Shown piece after piece: positions 16,459 through 24,423 of a DNA stretch of 64,000 bases. A program made the position numbers and the translations under genes. Position 1 is the stretch's first letter; each line of letters starts with the position of its first letter. Origin of the DNA: Prochlorococcus sp. AG-402-P16 (GTDB lineage: Bacteria > Cyanobacteriota > Cyanobacteriia > PCC-6307 > Cyanobiaceae); the NCBI GenBank assembly GCA_003216295.1, contig QCJB01000005.1, positions 1 through 64,000 on the forward strand, written 5' to 3'. The notes beneath the pieces were generated by a model that searched no databases, was not told the origin of the DNA, and was given only the letters and a program-made list of their open reading frames with translations.

Positions 16459-16665
16459 ATGATCAACAGTACCTATTTATATCCATTTATCATATTATTA
16501 GCTGTTTGTTCTATCGTTTATTTATTTTTCAATTTTAGATCTGGCAAAAATCAAATAAGTAATAAAATTGTTTTAAAGAACTTGTTAGAGAGTTTAGATA
16601 TGGATTTACCTGATGAATTGAAGGGTTTAGATAATTCTTCTACCGATCCTCAAAAATTTTCATAA
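16459..16665 (+). CDS. 68-residue single-pass membrane protein, unknown
   Basis: The N-terminal helix (about residues 7-26, YPFIILLAVCSIVYLFFNF) is followed by a soluble tail with a Leu-rich amphipathic part (LKNLLESLDMDLPDELKGLD). A second small gene follows 20 bases downstream on the same strand, which suggests a two-gene unit. Family not recognised. Confidence 0.58.
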   Translation: MINSTYLYPFIILLAVCSIVYLFFNFRSGKNQISNKIVLKNLLESLDMDLPDELKGLDNSSTDPQKFS

Positions 16666-16685
16666 TACAACTTGGATTTATTCTA

Positions 16686-16856
16686 ATGTCCATGTTTAAC
16701 TTTGATGATACAGAAACCTCAGGAATCTGGTGGGCTACTAACGTTTCTATTAGAGATCTATGTTTAGAGCTTAAGGATGATACAAGTTGTGATGATAGTG
16801 AAATAGTTGAACTTCTCAGATCTATAGCAGAATCAATTGATGTGAATGGTTTATAA
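16686..16856 (+). CDS. 56-residue acidic soluble protein, unknown
   Basis: An acidic protein (MSMFNFDDTETSGIWWATN) with two cysteines (C27, C35) and a helical C-terminus (SEIVELLRSIAESIDVNGL). No membrane segment or motif was seen. It lies 20 bases after the 68-residue membrane gene and converges on the NmrA-family gene. Confidence 0.55.
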   Translation: MSMFNFDDTETSGIWWATNVSIRDLCLELKDDTSCDDSEIVELLRSIAESIDVNGL

Positions 16857-16881
16857 CTTGGTAGATACAGAATAAAATTTA

Positions 16882-17919
16882 TTACTTATCCCATTGTAGT
16901 TTCCATTGAGATGTTTTCCACTGACCTGACCATGAGCTTCGTTTCTTATTCTGAATTTCAAGTTTCTCTTTAAGCCAGTCTTTAAGTGATGTAGGAACAA
17001 TATTTAACTCTTTCTGAATCATTTTTAATTTATTCATGTCAGCACCATATCCTGATCTTTCAATCCAATCTGCCATCACTCCTATGTCGTATTCCAAGAG
17101 CTTAATGGCTACTCTCGGAATCATTACATAATTGGTTTGAATCCCTTCTGAGGAAATTAACCTTTGGAGCAACATTGCCATTTCAAGCCCTGTTAGCTCC
17201 TCACCGGCAATATTGATAGATTGGTTTTTATATTTCTCTGGTTTGGATAAAACACCTCTTACCCATTTCCCAATATCATCTACCGCGATAGTCTGCCACT
17301 TAAAATTTTTACCAACTATTCCTGGAAATATTTCCTTAGAGATACTGTAGCCTGGTAATTTATTTTCGAAGTTTTCAAAGTAACTAACTGGTCTTAATAC
17401 AGTTGTGATTTGTTTAAGACCTACTTTTTCTATATATTCCTCGATATCCCATTTGCTCGTAAAATGCCCTGGAGCCGGATCATTTTTTAGTGGGTCTTTT
17501 GCTTTACTTATTGAACTAAAAATAAAGTGATTTAATTGTCCTTTTTCGAATGCAAATTTAACTTGATTTATCAAGTTGAAACCTTGTTCCATTTCATAAG
17601 ACCTGACAATACTACCTCTAAATAATTTCCACCCTTTTGTTGGTGTCGTATTTCCAAAAATCACATCTACTCCTTCAAAAGCTTTATTAAGGCTTTCAGG
17701 ATCCATTAGATCACCTTTTACTAATTCAACATTTTTTAATCTTCCTAGCTCTATAGCTTTTGAACTTTTGGTATTTCTTGTGATGGCTCGTATTTTGTAT
17801 TTATTTGTATTACTCAGCTCCTTAACAACTCCAGTACCTTGTCGGCTAGTAGCCATAGTGACTGCTATAACTGAATTTCTCTTTATATCTGACTCGACAA
17901 ATACTCCTTGATAACTCAC
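16882..17919 (-). CDS. NmrA-family NAD(P)-binding protein
   Basis: An atypical short-chain dehydrogenase/NmrA-like protein. The N-terminal strand and nucleotide-binding turn are in VTMATSRQGTGVVKEL, then IRAITRN with the Arg typical of NADP-preferring members, then LVKGDLMDPESL and VDVIFGNTTP. The C-terminal half has the NmrA-type A-V-D-D-I-G-K-W segment. Relatives sense redox cofactors or act as isoflavone-reductase-like enzymes; no substrate can be given. The last residues are unusually Trp/Ser/Lys-rich (SSWSGQWKTSQWKLQWDK). Confidence 0.82.
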   Translation of the reverse strand: MSYQGVFVESDIKRNSVIAVTMATSRQGTGVVKELSNTNKYKIRAITRNTKSSKAIELGRLKNVELVKGDLMDPESLNKAFEGVDVIFGNTTPTKGWKLFRGSIVRSYEMEQGFNLINQVKFAFEKGQLNHFIFSSISKAKDPLKNDPAPGHFTSKWDIEEYIEKVGLKQITTVLRPVSYFENFENKLPGYSISKEIFPGIVGKNFKWQTIAVDDIGKWVRGVLSKPEKYKNQSINIAGEELTGLEMAMLLQRLISSEGIQTNYVMIPRVAIKLLEYDIGVMADWIERSGYGADMNKLKMIQKELNIVPTSLKDWLKEKLEIQNKKRSSWSGQWKTSQWKLQWDK

Positions 17920-18141
17920 GATTTAAAACCTATTCAATATGGAATGTAAATCATAAGTGAATTTATGTAAAGTTGTCGTGATTTTCTGCCCGAAAGTGAT
18001 AATGAATACTGGAAAAGAATGTTGTTTACCGATAAGCCAGTTGCCTTTTCTTCTGATTGGTCTTTCGTAAAGGAATGTTTTATTTGCTTTTATAGATTCC
18101 AAATATTGGCTATGTATTTATTAGTTCTAAGTTTGATCATT

Positions 18142-18342
18142 ATGGCAAATGAAGTTCTTGCAAAAATTGATCGACAAAACATAATCTTTGATGTTGTCGA
18201 CGGCATTCCTCCATCAGGAGATGAATCAGATGAAATTAGATCCTTCCGTTCCCAAATAGAATCTGACAATGTGATGCTTGAATATTCAGCCGAAGAGTTA
18301 GGTTTTAATAATGTTTTGTTTGAGTACCTTAGTCAGGGATAA
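18142..18342 (+). CDS. 66-residue protein, unknown (start uncertain)
   Basis: The well-formed part begins MANEVLAKIDRQNIIFDVVD and runs through an acidic, soluble stretch to FEYLSQG. In-frame starts also exist at 18112, which would add MYLLVLSLII and could make a signal or anchor helix, and at 18019. None has a convincing ribosome binding site. I chose 18142 because the compositional change to normal coding sequence occurs there. Family not recognised. Confidence 0.5.
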   Translation: MANEVLAKIDRQNIIFDVVDGIPPSGDESDEIRSFRSQIESDNVMLEYSAEELGFNNVLFEYLSQG

Positions 18343-18362
18343 CTTTTGTTTATGTTAGAAAT

Positions 18363-18764
18363 TTAATCTAGGCCTTGAAATAATTCTTTGTGAACTGCAA
18401 ATGTATGGTATAAGCAAGTTCCATTTTCTGGAGATAATCTTTCACCGTCTTTATTCCATGCCAGCGAACATATTAGGTCTCCATCCCATTTTACTTTATG
18501 CTCATTAATTTTTTTTGACCAGTCTCTAACATTACTAAAATGCTCGGGCATAAATTTACCTATCTTTCTGCAGATTTCACATAGCACCGATAATATTGGT
18601 GGCTTTGAATCCAATTTTAGATCTTTAGTAAGTGAAGGCTGAGTAAATACACCAACGTATCTAATATGATCTATTATCTTTTGTTCTTTATCATTTAACA
18701 TAGCTTTTATACAGGCTTCTTCAAATTCATCGACGGGTGTTATTGGACGTATGTTAGAAATCAC
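18363..18764 (-). CDS. 133-residue soluble protein, unknown
   Basis: The protein is of mixed composition with four cysteines (C18, then C-x-x-C in LCEICRKIG, and one near the C-terminus). It also has several Trp and His residues (RDWSKKINEHKVKWDGD). The C-x-x-C and His residues could bind a metal, but the pattern matches no family I know. It converges on the 66-residue gene with 20 bases between. Confidence 0.6.
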   Translation of the reverse strand: MISNIRPITPVDEFEEACIKAMLNDKEQKIIDHIRYVGVFTQPSLTKDLKLDSKPPILSVLCEICRKIGKFMPEHFSNVRDWSKKINEHKVKWDGDLICSLAWNKDGERLSPENGTCLYHTFAVHKELFQGLD

Positions 18765-19078
18765 TTCGATAGTTTAATTATTTTTTAATTTTCTTATATT
18801 AGCAAATTCCTTCCTTATTTTTATATTTTGATTGAAGTTCATAGTAAATTAATTTATATTTTTTTCCATTTATTTTAATTGTTTTTTACCGATCAATCTT
18901 TTCGACAAACCACAGAGTCCTCATCTTTCATCAATTTGTGATTCGCTAAGATTTCTTCATGATTCCCTTTCTAAACCCAGTCATAGCTCACTTATGCCTG
19001 AGTTAAATGTTACAAATTAAAATATCAATGGTCATATTCCCTGATGACTGGTATTTATATTGGGTCTTACTAAAGAAC
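18765..19078. other. intergenic region upstream of the first 49-residue peptide gene
   Basis: No gene seen. The last 170 bases are less AT-rich than the surroundings and could be a 5' untranslated leader or a small RNA. No known riboswitch fold was recognised. Confidence 0.4.
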
Positions 19079-19228
19079 ATGCTTCCTTTAACTTTCGCTG
19101 GCCTACTAAGTACACCAGCTCCTACTGCACCAATCGTAGGTATCGCCTTTATGGCTCTATTTGGAATTATGGCTGTTGTCGTTGGCCCTAATTACGAAGG
19201 TTTTAATGATCCTAATACATCTAAATAA
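19079..19228 (+). CDS. 49-residue membrane peptide, tandem paralogue A
   Basis: The peptide has the layout FAGLLSTPAPTA, one helix (about residues 18-36) and VGPNYEGFNDP. Paralogue B at 19521 has 28 of 49 identical residues with the same length and no gaps, which fixes the start at 19079 rather than the upstream in-frame ATG at 19007. The S-T-P-A-P-T-A block before the helix and the G-P-(N/D)-Y-(E/D)-G block after it are the most conserved parts. A strong terminator follows 20 bases after the stop. It does not match PsbI, J, K, M, X or Z, PetG/L/N or PsaI/J as I know them. Function unknown. Confidence 0.75.
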   Translation: MLPLTFAGLLSTPAPTAPIVGIAFMALFGIMAVVVGPNYEGFNDPNTSK

Positions 19229-19248
19229 TTAGATTATTTAGATAAAGT

Positions 19249-19291
19249 AAGTGGGTAGATATGTCTTGCATATCCATCCACTTTTTTTTTA
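19249..19291 (+). terminator. strong rho-independent terminator after paralogue A
   Basis: A 15-position stem (aagtgggtagatatg / catatccatccactt, one G-U and one A-C mismatch) with a 5-base loop, followed by nine or more T. One of the clearest terminators in the window. Confidence 0.88.
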
Positions 19292-19520
19292 TCAGAATCA
19301 CATGTAAAAAAAAAAGGAATGTTTCCTTCCGGATAATTTCAACAAAGCTTATATGTACTGTTATAAATAAGTATGTATAGAATATTTTCTGACATTTAAA
19401 CAATGGATTCTTATGTGTGTATCAAAATGTCTGTTTTTGGATTTTTTGTTTAAAAACCAGTTATTAATTAAATAAATCATTCGTTTTTCTGCTATTTATT
19501 ACTAGCTTTATTTATCTTTT

Positions 19521-19670
19521 ATGGGTAATTTATTATTCGCTGGCCTTACTAGTACTCCAGCCCCAACAGCAGTTCTAGTTGGAGTCGCTTCAATTGCACT
19601 ATTTGCAATTGTAGGTTTGATGGTAGGACCTGACTACGACGGTATGAATGCCCCAGAGGTGAAGAAGTAG
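19521..19670 (+). CDS. 49-residue membrane peptide, tandem paralogue B
   Basis: This gene starts 292 bases after the end of paralogue A and has its own terminator, so each copy is probably a separate transcription unit. It begins MGNLLFAGLTSTPAPTA and continues with a 19-residue helix and a VGPDYDGMNAP tail ending in two Lys. Synonymous and conservative changes against copy A (N/D, E/D, I/V/L) indicate that both are under protein-level selection. The helix and small size suggest a membrane-complex subunit or accessory peptide, possibly photosynthetic; that is inference only. Confidence 0.75.
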   Translation: MGNLLFAGLTSTPAPTAVLVGVASIALFAIVGLMVGPDYDGMNAPEVKK

Positions 19671-19697
19671 ATACTATAAAAATTTACATAACATAAA

Positions 19698-19753
19698 AAT
19701 AACTAAGTGAACTAAATTAATTGTTTTTTCTTAGTTATTTTTTTTTTTTTTTT
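19698..19753 (+). terminator. terminator after paralogue B
   Basis: A perfect 10-bp stem (aataactaag / cttagttatt) with a 22-base loop, followed by a run of 14 T. The 3' arm overlaps the last codons of the convergent kinase gene, so it may act on both strands. Confidence 0.75.
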
Positions 19754-20348
19754 CTTTTAAATCAGTAATTAATTTATAATAAGATATCTTATCTGATGGA
19801 TTTAATGATATTACCTTATTTGTTTTTTGATATCCTTTAATAGATTTATAAAATAAATACCATGATTTATTAAACTTATTATTAACTTCTCTACTATTTC
19901 TATCTCTTTCTATTTTATCTCTTATTAGTCTTCTTTTTAAACATATTTCTTTTTTGCTTTCACAAATAATATTTATTGTTTCCTGATAACTTAAATCTAA
20001 ACGATGTGAAAATATTCCTTCTAATATTAGGAATTGATTTTCGTTTTTATAATTGACTCTAATTTTATTATTAGATGATTTTTTTCTTATAAAGTCATAA
20101 TTTGAAAATGAAATTAATGATTCTTTATTATATATTGAGCGAAGAGTTTCTTTTAATTCATTTTTCTTTATACTTATAAGTCTATCATATAAATCAAGTT
20201 TGAACTTTGATATAATTCGAATTAAAATATTATCTCTATAGTATGAATCTGTTTTTAATACTATTGAATCATCGAATAACTCTAATAGTTTATTTGTTAA
20301 ATGAGACTTTCCTGAGCCTGATGGACCTGTAATTACTATTGTTATCAT
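19731..20348 (-). CDS. P-loop kinase, uridine-kinase-like
   Basis: A small P-loop phosphotransferase. Walker A is G8-P-S-G-S-G-K-S15; then come the D-S-Y-Y segment after the second strand, typical of uridine/phosphoribulokinase-like kinases, ILEGIF as the Walker B region, and RRLIRDKIERDRNSR as the lid. The 205 residues are close to the uridine kinase length. The gene is extremely AT-rich (Lys, Ile, Asn) and ends in a Lys run encoded by the A-tract of the opposite terminator. The substrate cannot be decided from sequence. Confidence 0.75.
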   Translation of the reverse strand: MITIVITGPSGSGKSHLTNKLLELFDDSIVLKTDSYYRDNILIRIISKFKLDLYDRLISIKKNELKETLRSIYNKESLISFSNYDFIRKKSSNNKIRVNYKNENQFLILEGIFSHRLDLSYQETINIICESKKEICLKRRLIRDKIERDRNSREVNNKFNKSWYLFYKSIKGYQKTNKVISLNPSDKISYYKLITDLKEKKKKNN

Positions 20349-20410
20349 TACTTAATTTCTAGATATTTATAATTTAGTCTAATTATAAATTTACTCCTAA
20401 TGATCAAGTA

Positions 20411-20551
20411 TCAGGAAATTTTATTGTAATTAAGTTCTTCTGCAGTCCAGTTTCTGCTATTAAATTTGTTTTCAATAAATCTTAGAACTAGTATTATTAC
20501 AGGAATATGCATAAGTCCACCAAGTACTACGGTGATTTGGTTGTAAGGCAT
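20411..20551 (-). CDS. 46-residue single-pass membrane protein, unknown
   Basis: An N-terminal helix (QITVVLGGLMHIPVIILVL, about 5-23) is followed by a basic/aromatic soluble tail (RNWTAEELNYNKIS). The frame is the only coherent one in this interval. It lies between the kinase and the DUF2862 gene, all leftward. Family not recognised. Confidence 0.52.
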   Translation of the reverse strand: MPYNQITVVLGGLMHIPVIILVLRFIENKFNSRNWTAEELNYNKIS

Positions 20552-20650
20552 AATTTTTTAATTTAATTAGTTTTAATATACGTTATCAATCATTTGTTGT
20601 TCTAATATGTATCTTTTAGTCATATAAGTAATATTCTGGTTAGGTATAAA

Positions 20651-20878
20651 TCACATTAATTCTGATAGTTCCTTTTCGAAAAACCAATTTATTTCACCAT
20701 TCGTAAGTTTCACCACTAGGCCAAATTGATTTCCATCTACCATTTTATATCCCACTAGTTCGACCACTGGATCTTTTCTTATTATTTCAAGAATATTTTG
20801 CGGTAGTCGATCTTTTACTTCATTAATTTCTATTCTTAGACTTTGTCCTTTTTGAAGATTTGAAGAATTCCTAATCAT
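20651..20878 (-). CDS. DUF2862-type small cyanobacterial protein
   Basis: A 75-residue soluble protein with the pattern of the DUF2862 family: Q-K-G-Q...L, then V-G-Y-K-M-V-D-G-N-Q-F-G-L-V-V, then WFFEKEL near the end. The family is restricted to cyanobacteria and plastid-related lineages and has no assigned function. The assignment is from memory of the family pattern. Confidence 0.7.
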   Translation of the reverse strand: MIRNSSNLQKGQSLRIEINEVKDRLPQNILEIIRKDPVVELVGYKMVDGNQFGLVVKLTNGEINWFFEKELSELM

Positions 20879-20917
20879 AATAAATTTCCTATTTATTCTT
20901 TCGTAAGGATAATTCAG

Positions 20918-21208
20918 TTATCCAATTATTGATAGTGATAATTGATTTTCAATGCCACTATATTTAATATATTCTTGAAATTCTGATGAGTTAAATGCCT
21001 TTTGAGCAGCAGCTTTGGATTCAAATTCAACTATTACACCTAATTGACCACCATCCCATTCGTTCAAATCTGAATTTTGGTTTACATCTTTAGCAATTAT
21101 TGTTCCACCCACTGATCTTAGCCATGGAACCACCGTTTTTACGTATTCGATGAATTGTGCTGTGCTTTCAATTTTGGCCTGCTTAAGCCAATAGCCTTTA
21201 GTTTTCAT
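20918..21208 (-). CDS. DUF1330-family protein
   Basis: A dimeric alpha-beta barrel type protein. It starts KGYWLKQAKI, has a middle F-I-E-Y-V-K-T...L-R-S-V-G-G-T-I-I-A and ends with VIVEFESKAAAQKAFNSSEF, matching the DUF1330 layout (G-Y-W..., G-G...A, and V-I-x-E-F...A...A). I chose the ATG at 21208 because family members begin two to four residues before G-Y-W; a second ATG at 21238 adds ten mostly Lys/Glu residues. Function unknown. Confidence 0.78.
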   Translation of the reverse strand: MKTKGYWLKQAKIESTAQFIEYVKTVVPWLRSVGGTIIAKDVNQNSDLNEWDGGQLGVIVEFESKAAAQKAFNSSEFQEYIKYSGIENQLSLSIIG

Positions 21209-21402
21209 TTTCTTTACTTTTTCTTTAGATTCTCGCATGCCTTCGCCGCTTTCGGCTCGATTAAGGAAATTATTTAATGTTTTAATTTATAACTATATTT
21301 ACTATTCGTTTTGACTTTGTCTTTTATGTAATTGATTTAATTATTCATCTACAAATATTTATTTTTAGATTAAAAAATAATTGGTTGTTAATATTTAAGT
21401 AT

Positions 21403-21630
21403 TTAATTTATTGGATTTATTGTTTCAAGTTTTACCTTTAGCTGCATCGCAAGATGTTGGCGGCCGACTGCTAGTACTTTTAGTGTATCTTCATGCATCC
21501 TTAATTGTGCGTCTGCAACTTGCATACCTTTAACGAGTTCCTGTACTTCTTTGGGCAGGTTTTTAAGATCATATTTTTTATCTTCAAATGTTAAAATTGC
21601 TTCCTTTTCATTTGATGTGTTATTTGACAT
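21403..21630 (-). CDS. 75-residue soluble protein, DUF6447-like
   Basis: The segment ILTFEDKKYDLKNLPKEVQE followed by LVKGMQVADAQLRMHEDTLK resembles small cyanobacterial DUF6447 proteins: a short beta start, then a helix with A-D-A-x-L. It has no membrane segment. The ABC exporter gene lies 50 bases upstream of the 3' end side in the same orientation. Family match is from memory and only moderate. Confidence 0.62.
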   Translation of the reverse strand: MSNNTSNEKEAILTFEDKKYDLKNLPKEVQELVKGMQVADAQLRMHEDTLKVLAVGRQHLAMQLKVKLETINPIN

Positions 21631-21679
21631 TCACTTAATATATATATAGTTGTTATTTAATATAGCATTGAATGCATTC

Positions 21680-23416
21680 TTAAAGGCTCTTAATAAATTG
21701 TTTATCGCAAAAATCTTTATATCTTCCTTTCCTGCTAATTAATTCATTATGGTTACCTACTTCACATATTTTGCCTTTTTCAATCACAGCTATTTTATCT
21801 GCCTTTTGTATGGTTGACAATCTGTGAGCGATTATCAAGACTGTTCGATTACGCATAGCTTGTTTAAGACCTTTTTGAACTGCTTCTTCGGCTTCCGCAT
21901 CCAATGCACTTGTTGCTTCGTCTAGTAATAAAATTGTTGGATCTCCTAGTAAAGCTCTTGCAATTGATATTCTCTGTAGTTGGCCTCCAGAAAGATTGGT
22001 ACCTCTTTCTTCTATAAATGTTTCATACCCATCAGGGAATTGTTCAATAAAATCGTGTGCATTTGCAATTTTTGCAGCATTTACAATGTTTTCTCTGGTT
22101 GTTTGCCTTCCAAATCTTATGGCTTCAGCAATAGTCCCTGAAAATATAAATGTTTTTTGTGGAACTATACCTATTAACCTTCTTAAATAGTTGGTGTTTA
22201 CTTTGTTTAAATTGTATTCATCAATAAATATTGATCCATTAGTTGGTTCTATAAATTTTAATATTAATGAAAAGATTGTACTTTTTCCTGCGCCAGAAGG
22301 ACCTACTAAGGCAATTATTTTACCACTATCTATATCTAAACTTATATCCTTTATTACGTCATTATCATGACTATAAGAAAAAAATACATTCTGAAACTTT
22401 ATACTCCCAAAAATCTTATCAGGTATAATAGCTCTAGTCGTTATCGGTATATCTTGTGGATTATTTGTTATTTCGTTTAATCTTCTTAGTGATGCTTGAC
22501 CTTGCTTTAATTCGTTATAATTAGTAGTTATATGGCTTATTGGATCAATTAACATTATTAATGCTGTAAAATAACTCCCAAACTCTTCATTAGACATGCC
22601 TCCAGCTTGTATTCTATAAGTTCCAATTGCGAGAATACTCAAAATTCCTATTACTTCTATTAATCCAACTATGGGATGTTGAAGGGCTACAAGTTTAAGC
22701 ATATTAAATTTGGCTTCTTTATGTAATTTAACTTGTTTATCAAAATCATTTTGCAACCATTCTTCTACTGCAAATGCTTTAACCATCGGTAGTCCTTGAA
22801 TTGCCTCTGAAAGCAAACCTGCTAATGCGCTAATTTTGTTTTGACTTTTATCAGATGCTTTTAATACTCTTCCTCCAAAATTACTAACTAATAATGCAAT
22901 TAAGGGAGCTAATATAATTGTTGCAAGTGATAAATTCCAATCAATAAATATCATATAACTAAATACTGCTAATAATTGAAATATTGATGGGGTCGTATCT
23001 TGAATAGATTTATAAATAACTTCCCCAACTCGATCAACATCCTCTGTAAGTCTGTACGCAATATCTCCAGATGAGAGTTTTTCAATGAAAAGAATATTAC
23101 TTTTTTGAAGTTTTCTAAAAAGTGTTGTTCGAAGATCTTGGCTTAATGCTAATGCGGGTTTTGCCAGGAGACTATCTTGTAGGTATTGCGCTATTTTTTG
23201 AATTATAAAAATAATTAGGGCTTGTAAAATTACGGTTAAAACTTGTTCTGTATTTCCTTGACCAATAGCAGGTATTAACTTCCCAGATAACCATGCGAGT
23301 ATTGGCCAACAAATTACGTATACAAGCATGCTTATTCCACCTAGCAGCAAGATTGGCAAATGTCCTTTGAGTCTCATTATTAGGTAAATGAAATTTATTT
23401 TGTTTTTTTGTTTCAT
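21680..23416 (-). CDS. ABC exporter, fused membrane and ATPase domains (MsbA/HlyB type)
   Basis: A half-transporter of the type-I exporter fold that works as a dimer in the cytoplasmic membrane. Residues 1-320 contain six transmembrane helices. The C-terminal ATPase domain carries Walker A G-P-S-G-A-G-K-S, signature L-S-G-G-Q, Walker B ILLLDEATSALD and the H-loop AHRLSTI. Length (578) is standard. Homologues export lipids or peptides; the substrate is not determinable. It is divergent from the S4-tpiA-folP unit with 38 bases between starts. Confidence 0.93.
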   Translation of the reverse strand: MKQKNKINFIYLIMRLKGHLPILLLGGISMLVYVICWPILAWLSGKLIPAIGQGNTEQVLTVILQALIIFIIQKIAQYLQDSLLAKPALALSQDLRTTLFRKLQKSNILFIEKLSSGDIAYRLTEDVDRVGEVIYKSIQDTTPSIFQLLAVFSYMIFIDWNLSLATIILAPLIALLVSNFGGRVLKASDKSQNKISALAGLLSEAIQGLPMVKAFAVEEWLQNDFDKQVKLHKEAKFNMLKLVALQHPIVGLIEVIGILSILAIGTYRIQAGGMSNEEFGSYFTALIMLIDPISHITTNYNELKQGQASLRRLNEITNNPQDIPITTRAIIPDKIFGSIKFQNVFFSYSHDNDVIKDISLDIDSGKIIALVGPSGAGKSTIFSLILKFIEPTNGSIFIDEYNLNKVNTNYLRRLIGIVPQKTFIFSGTIAEAIRFGRQTTRENIVNAAKIANAHDFIEQFPDGYETFIEERGTNLSGGQLQRISIARALLGDPTILLLDEATSALDAEAEEAVQKGLKQAMRNRTVLIIAHRLSTIQKADKIAVIEKGKICEVGNHNELISRKGRYKDFCDKQFIKSL

Positions 23417-23454
23417 TCCATCAAACTATCAATGTTTAATTTAAAAGCACGTAA

Positions 23455-23673
23455 ATGAAATTAGATCAATTTCTAAAATTTATTGGGATCGTTCAGACTG
23501 GCGGAGAAGCAAAATTGATTATTAAGTCAGGAAAAATATCAGTGAATGGCATAGTGGAAAACAGAAGAGGTAGGAAATTAATTGATGGTGATCAAATTAT
23601 TTTTGCAAATGAAACATACATTGTTCCAAATTCTGATCCTCTAGGCCGTAAGTTGGCAAGAAGCGAAAAATGA
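23455..23673 (+). CDS. S4-domain RNA-binding protein (YbcJ/YaaA type)
   Basis: A 72-residue protein consisting of a single S4 RNA-binding domain: LDQFLKFIGIVQTGGEAKL, then I-K-S-G-K-I-S-V-N-G-I-V-E-N-R-R-G-R-K-L and D-G-D-Q-I-I-F. The alpha-L motif and the basic R-R-G-R-K cluster are intact. Related small S4 proteins bind rRNA or tRNA. It sits nine bases upstream of tpiA and is probably its operon partner. Confidence 0.88.
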   Translation: MKLDQFLKFIGIVQTGGEAKLIIKSGKISVNGIVENRRGRKLIDGDQIIFANETYIVPNSDPLGRKLARSEK

Positions 23674-23682
23674 GGAGCTAGC

Positions 23683-24423
23683 GTGCGTAAACCGGTCATC
23701 GCAGGGAATTGGAAGATGAACATGACTTGTACTGAGGCGATTGAGTACATGCGGGTATTAATACCATTATTGAAAGACATACCAAAAAAAGATAGGGAAG
23801 TTGTTATTGCCCCCCCATTTACAGCCCTATACCCTCTCTCTGAGTTCATTAAGGACAGAAGCGAATATCTTTCTTTGTCTAGCCAAAATGTTCATTGGGA
23901 GGATAGTGGAGCCTATACAGCCGAGGTTTCTCCGCTCATGCTTAACGAGCTTTCAGTTAAATGTGCAATTGTTGGACACAGTGAGCCACGAAAATATTTC
24001 AGTGAAAGTGATGAACAAATAAATAAGAGAGCTCAATCGGCTCAAGATCATCGATTAATTCCAATTGTTTGTGTTGGGGAAACTATTGAACAAAGAGAGC
24101 TTGGTGAAGCGGAAAGGGTTATTAGAAGGCAAATTGATCAGGGTCTTGAGGGCATTGATGTAAAAAGGCTCATAGTCGCTTATGAACCAATTTGGGCTAT
24201 AGGAACTGGGAAAACATGTGAAGCAAATGAGGCTAATAGAATTTGTGGACTGATTCGTAAATGGACTGGTTACGATGACGTAATTATTCAATACGGTGGA
24301 TCAGTTAAATCAAATAATATTGATGAGATTATGTCTATGTCAGATATTGATGGTGTTTTAGTTGGTGGAGCTTCTTTAGATCCTAAAAATTTTGCTAGAA
24401 TTGCTAATTACGAATCAATATAA
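23683..24423 (+). CDS. tpiA: triose-phosphate isomerase
   Basis: Interconverts dihydroxyacetone phosphate and glyceraldehyde 3-phosphate in the Calvin cycle and glycolysis. The TIM-barrel landmarks are present: G-N-W-K-M-N with the catalytic Lys, V-G-H-S-E-P-R with the electrophilic His, [10 protein letters not shown] with the catalytic Glu and loop 6, and G-G-S-V-K-S plus V-G-G-A-S-L at the phosphate site. Start is GTG preceded by GAGGAG, a good ribosome binding site. Length 246 is normal. The folP frame begins inside its last 32 bases. Confidence 0.97.
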   Translation: MRKPVIAGNWKMNMTCTEAIEYMRVLIPLLKDIPKKDREVVIAPPFTALYPLSEFIKDRSEYLSLSSQNVHWEDSGAYTAEVSPLMLNELSVKCAIVGHSEPRKYFSESDEQINKRAQSAQDHRLIPIVCVGETIEQRELGEAERVIRRQIDQGLEGIDVKRLIVAYEPIWAIGTGKTCEANEANRICGLIRKWTGYDDVIIQYGGSVKSNNIDEIMSMSDIDGVLVGGASLDPKNFARIANYESI

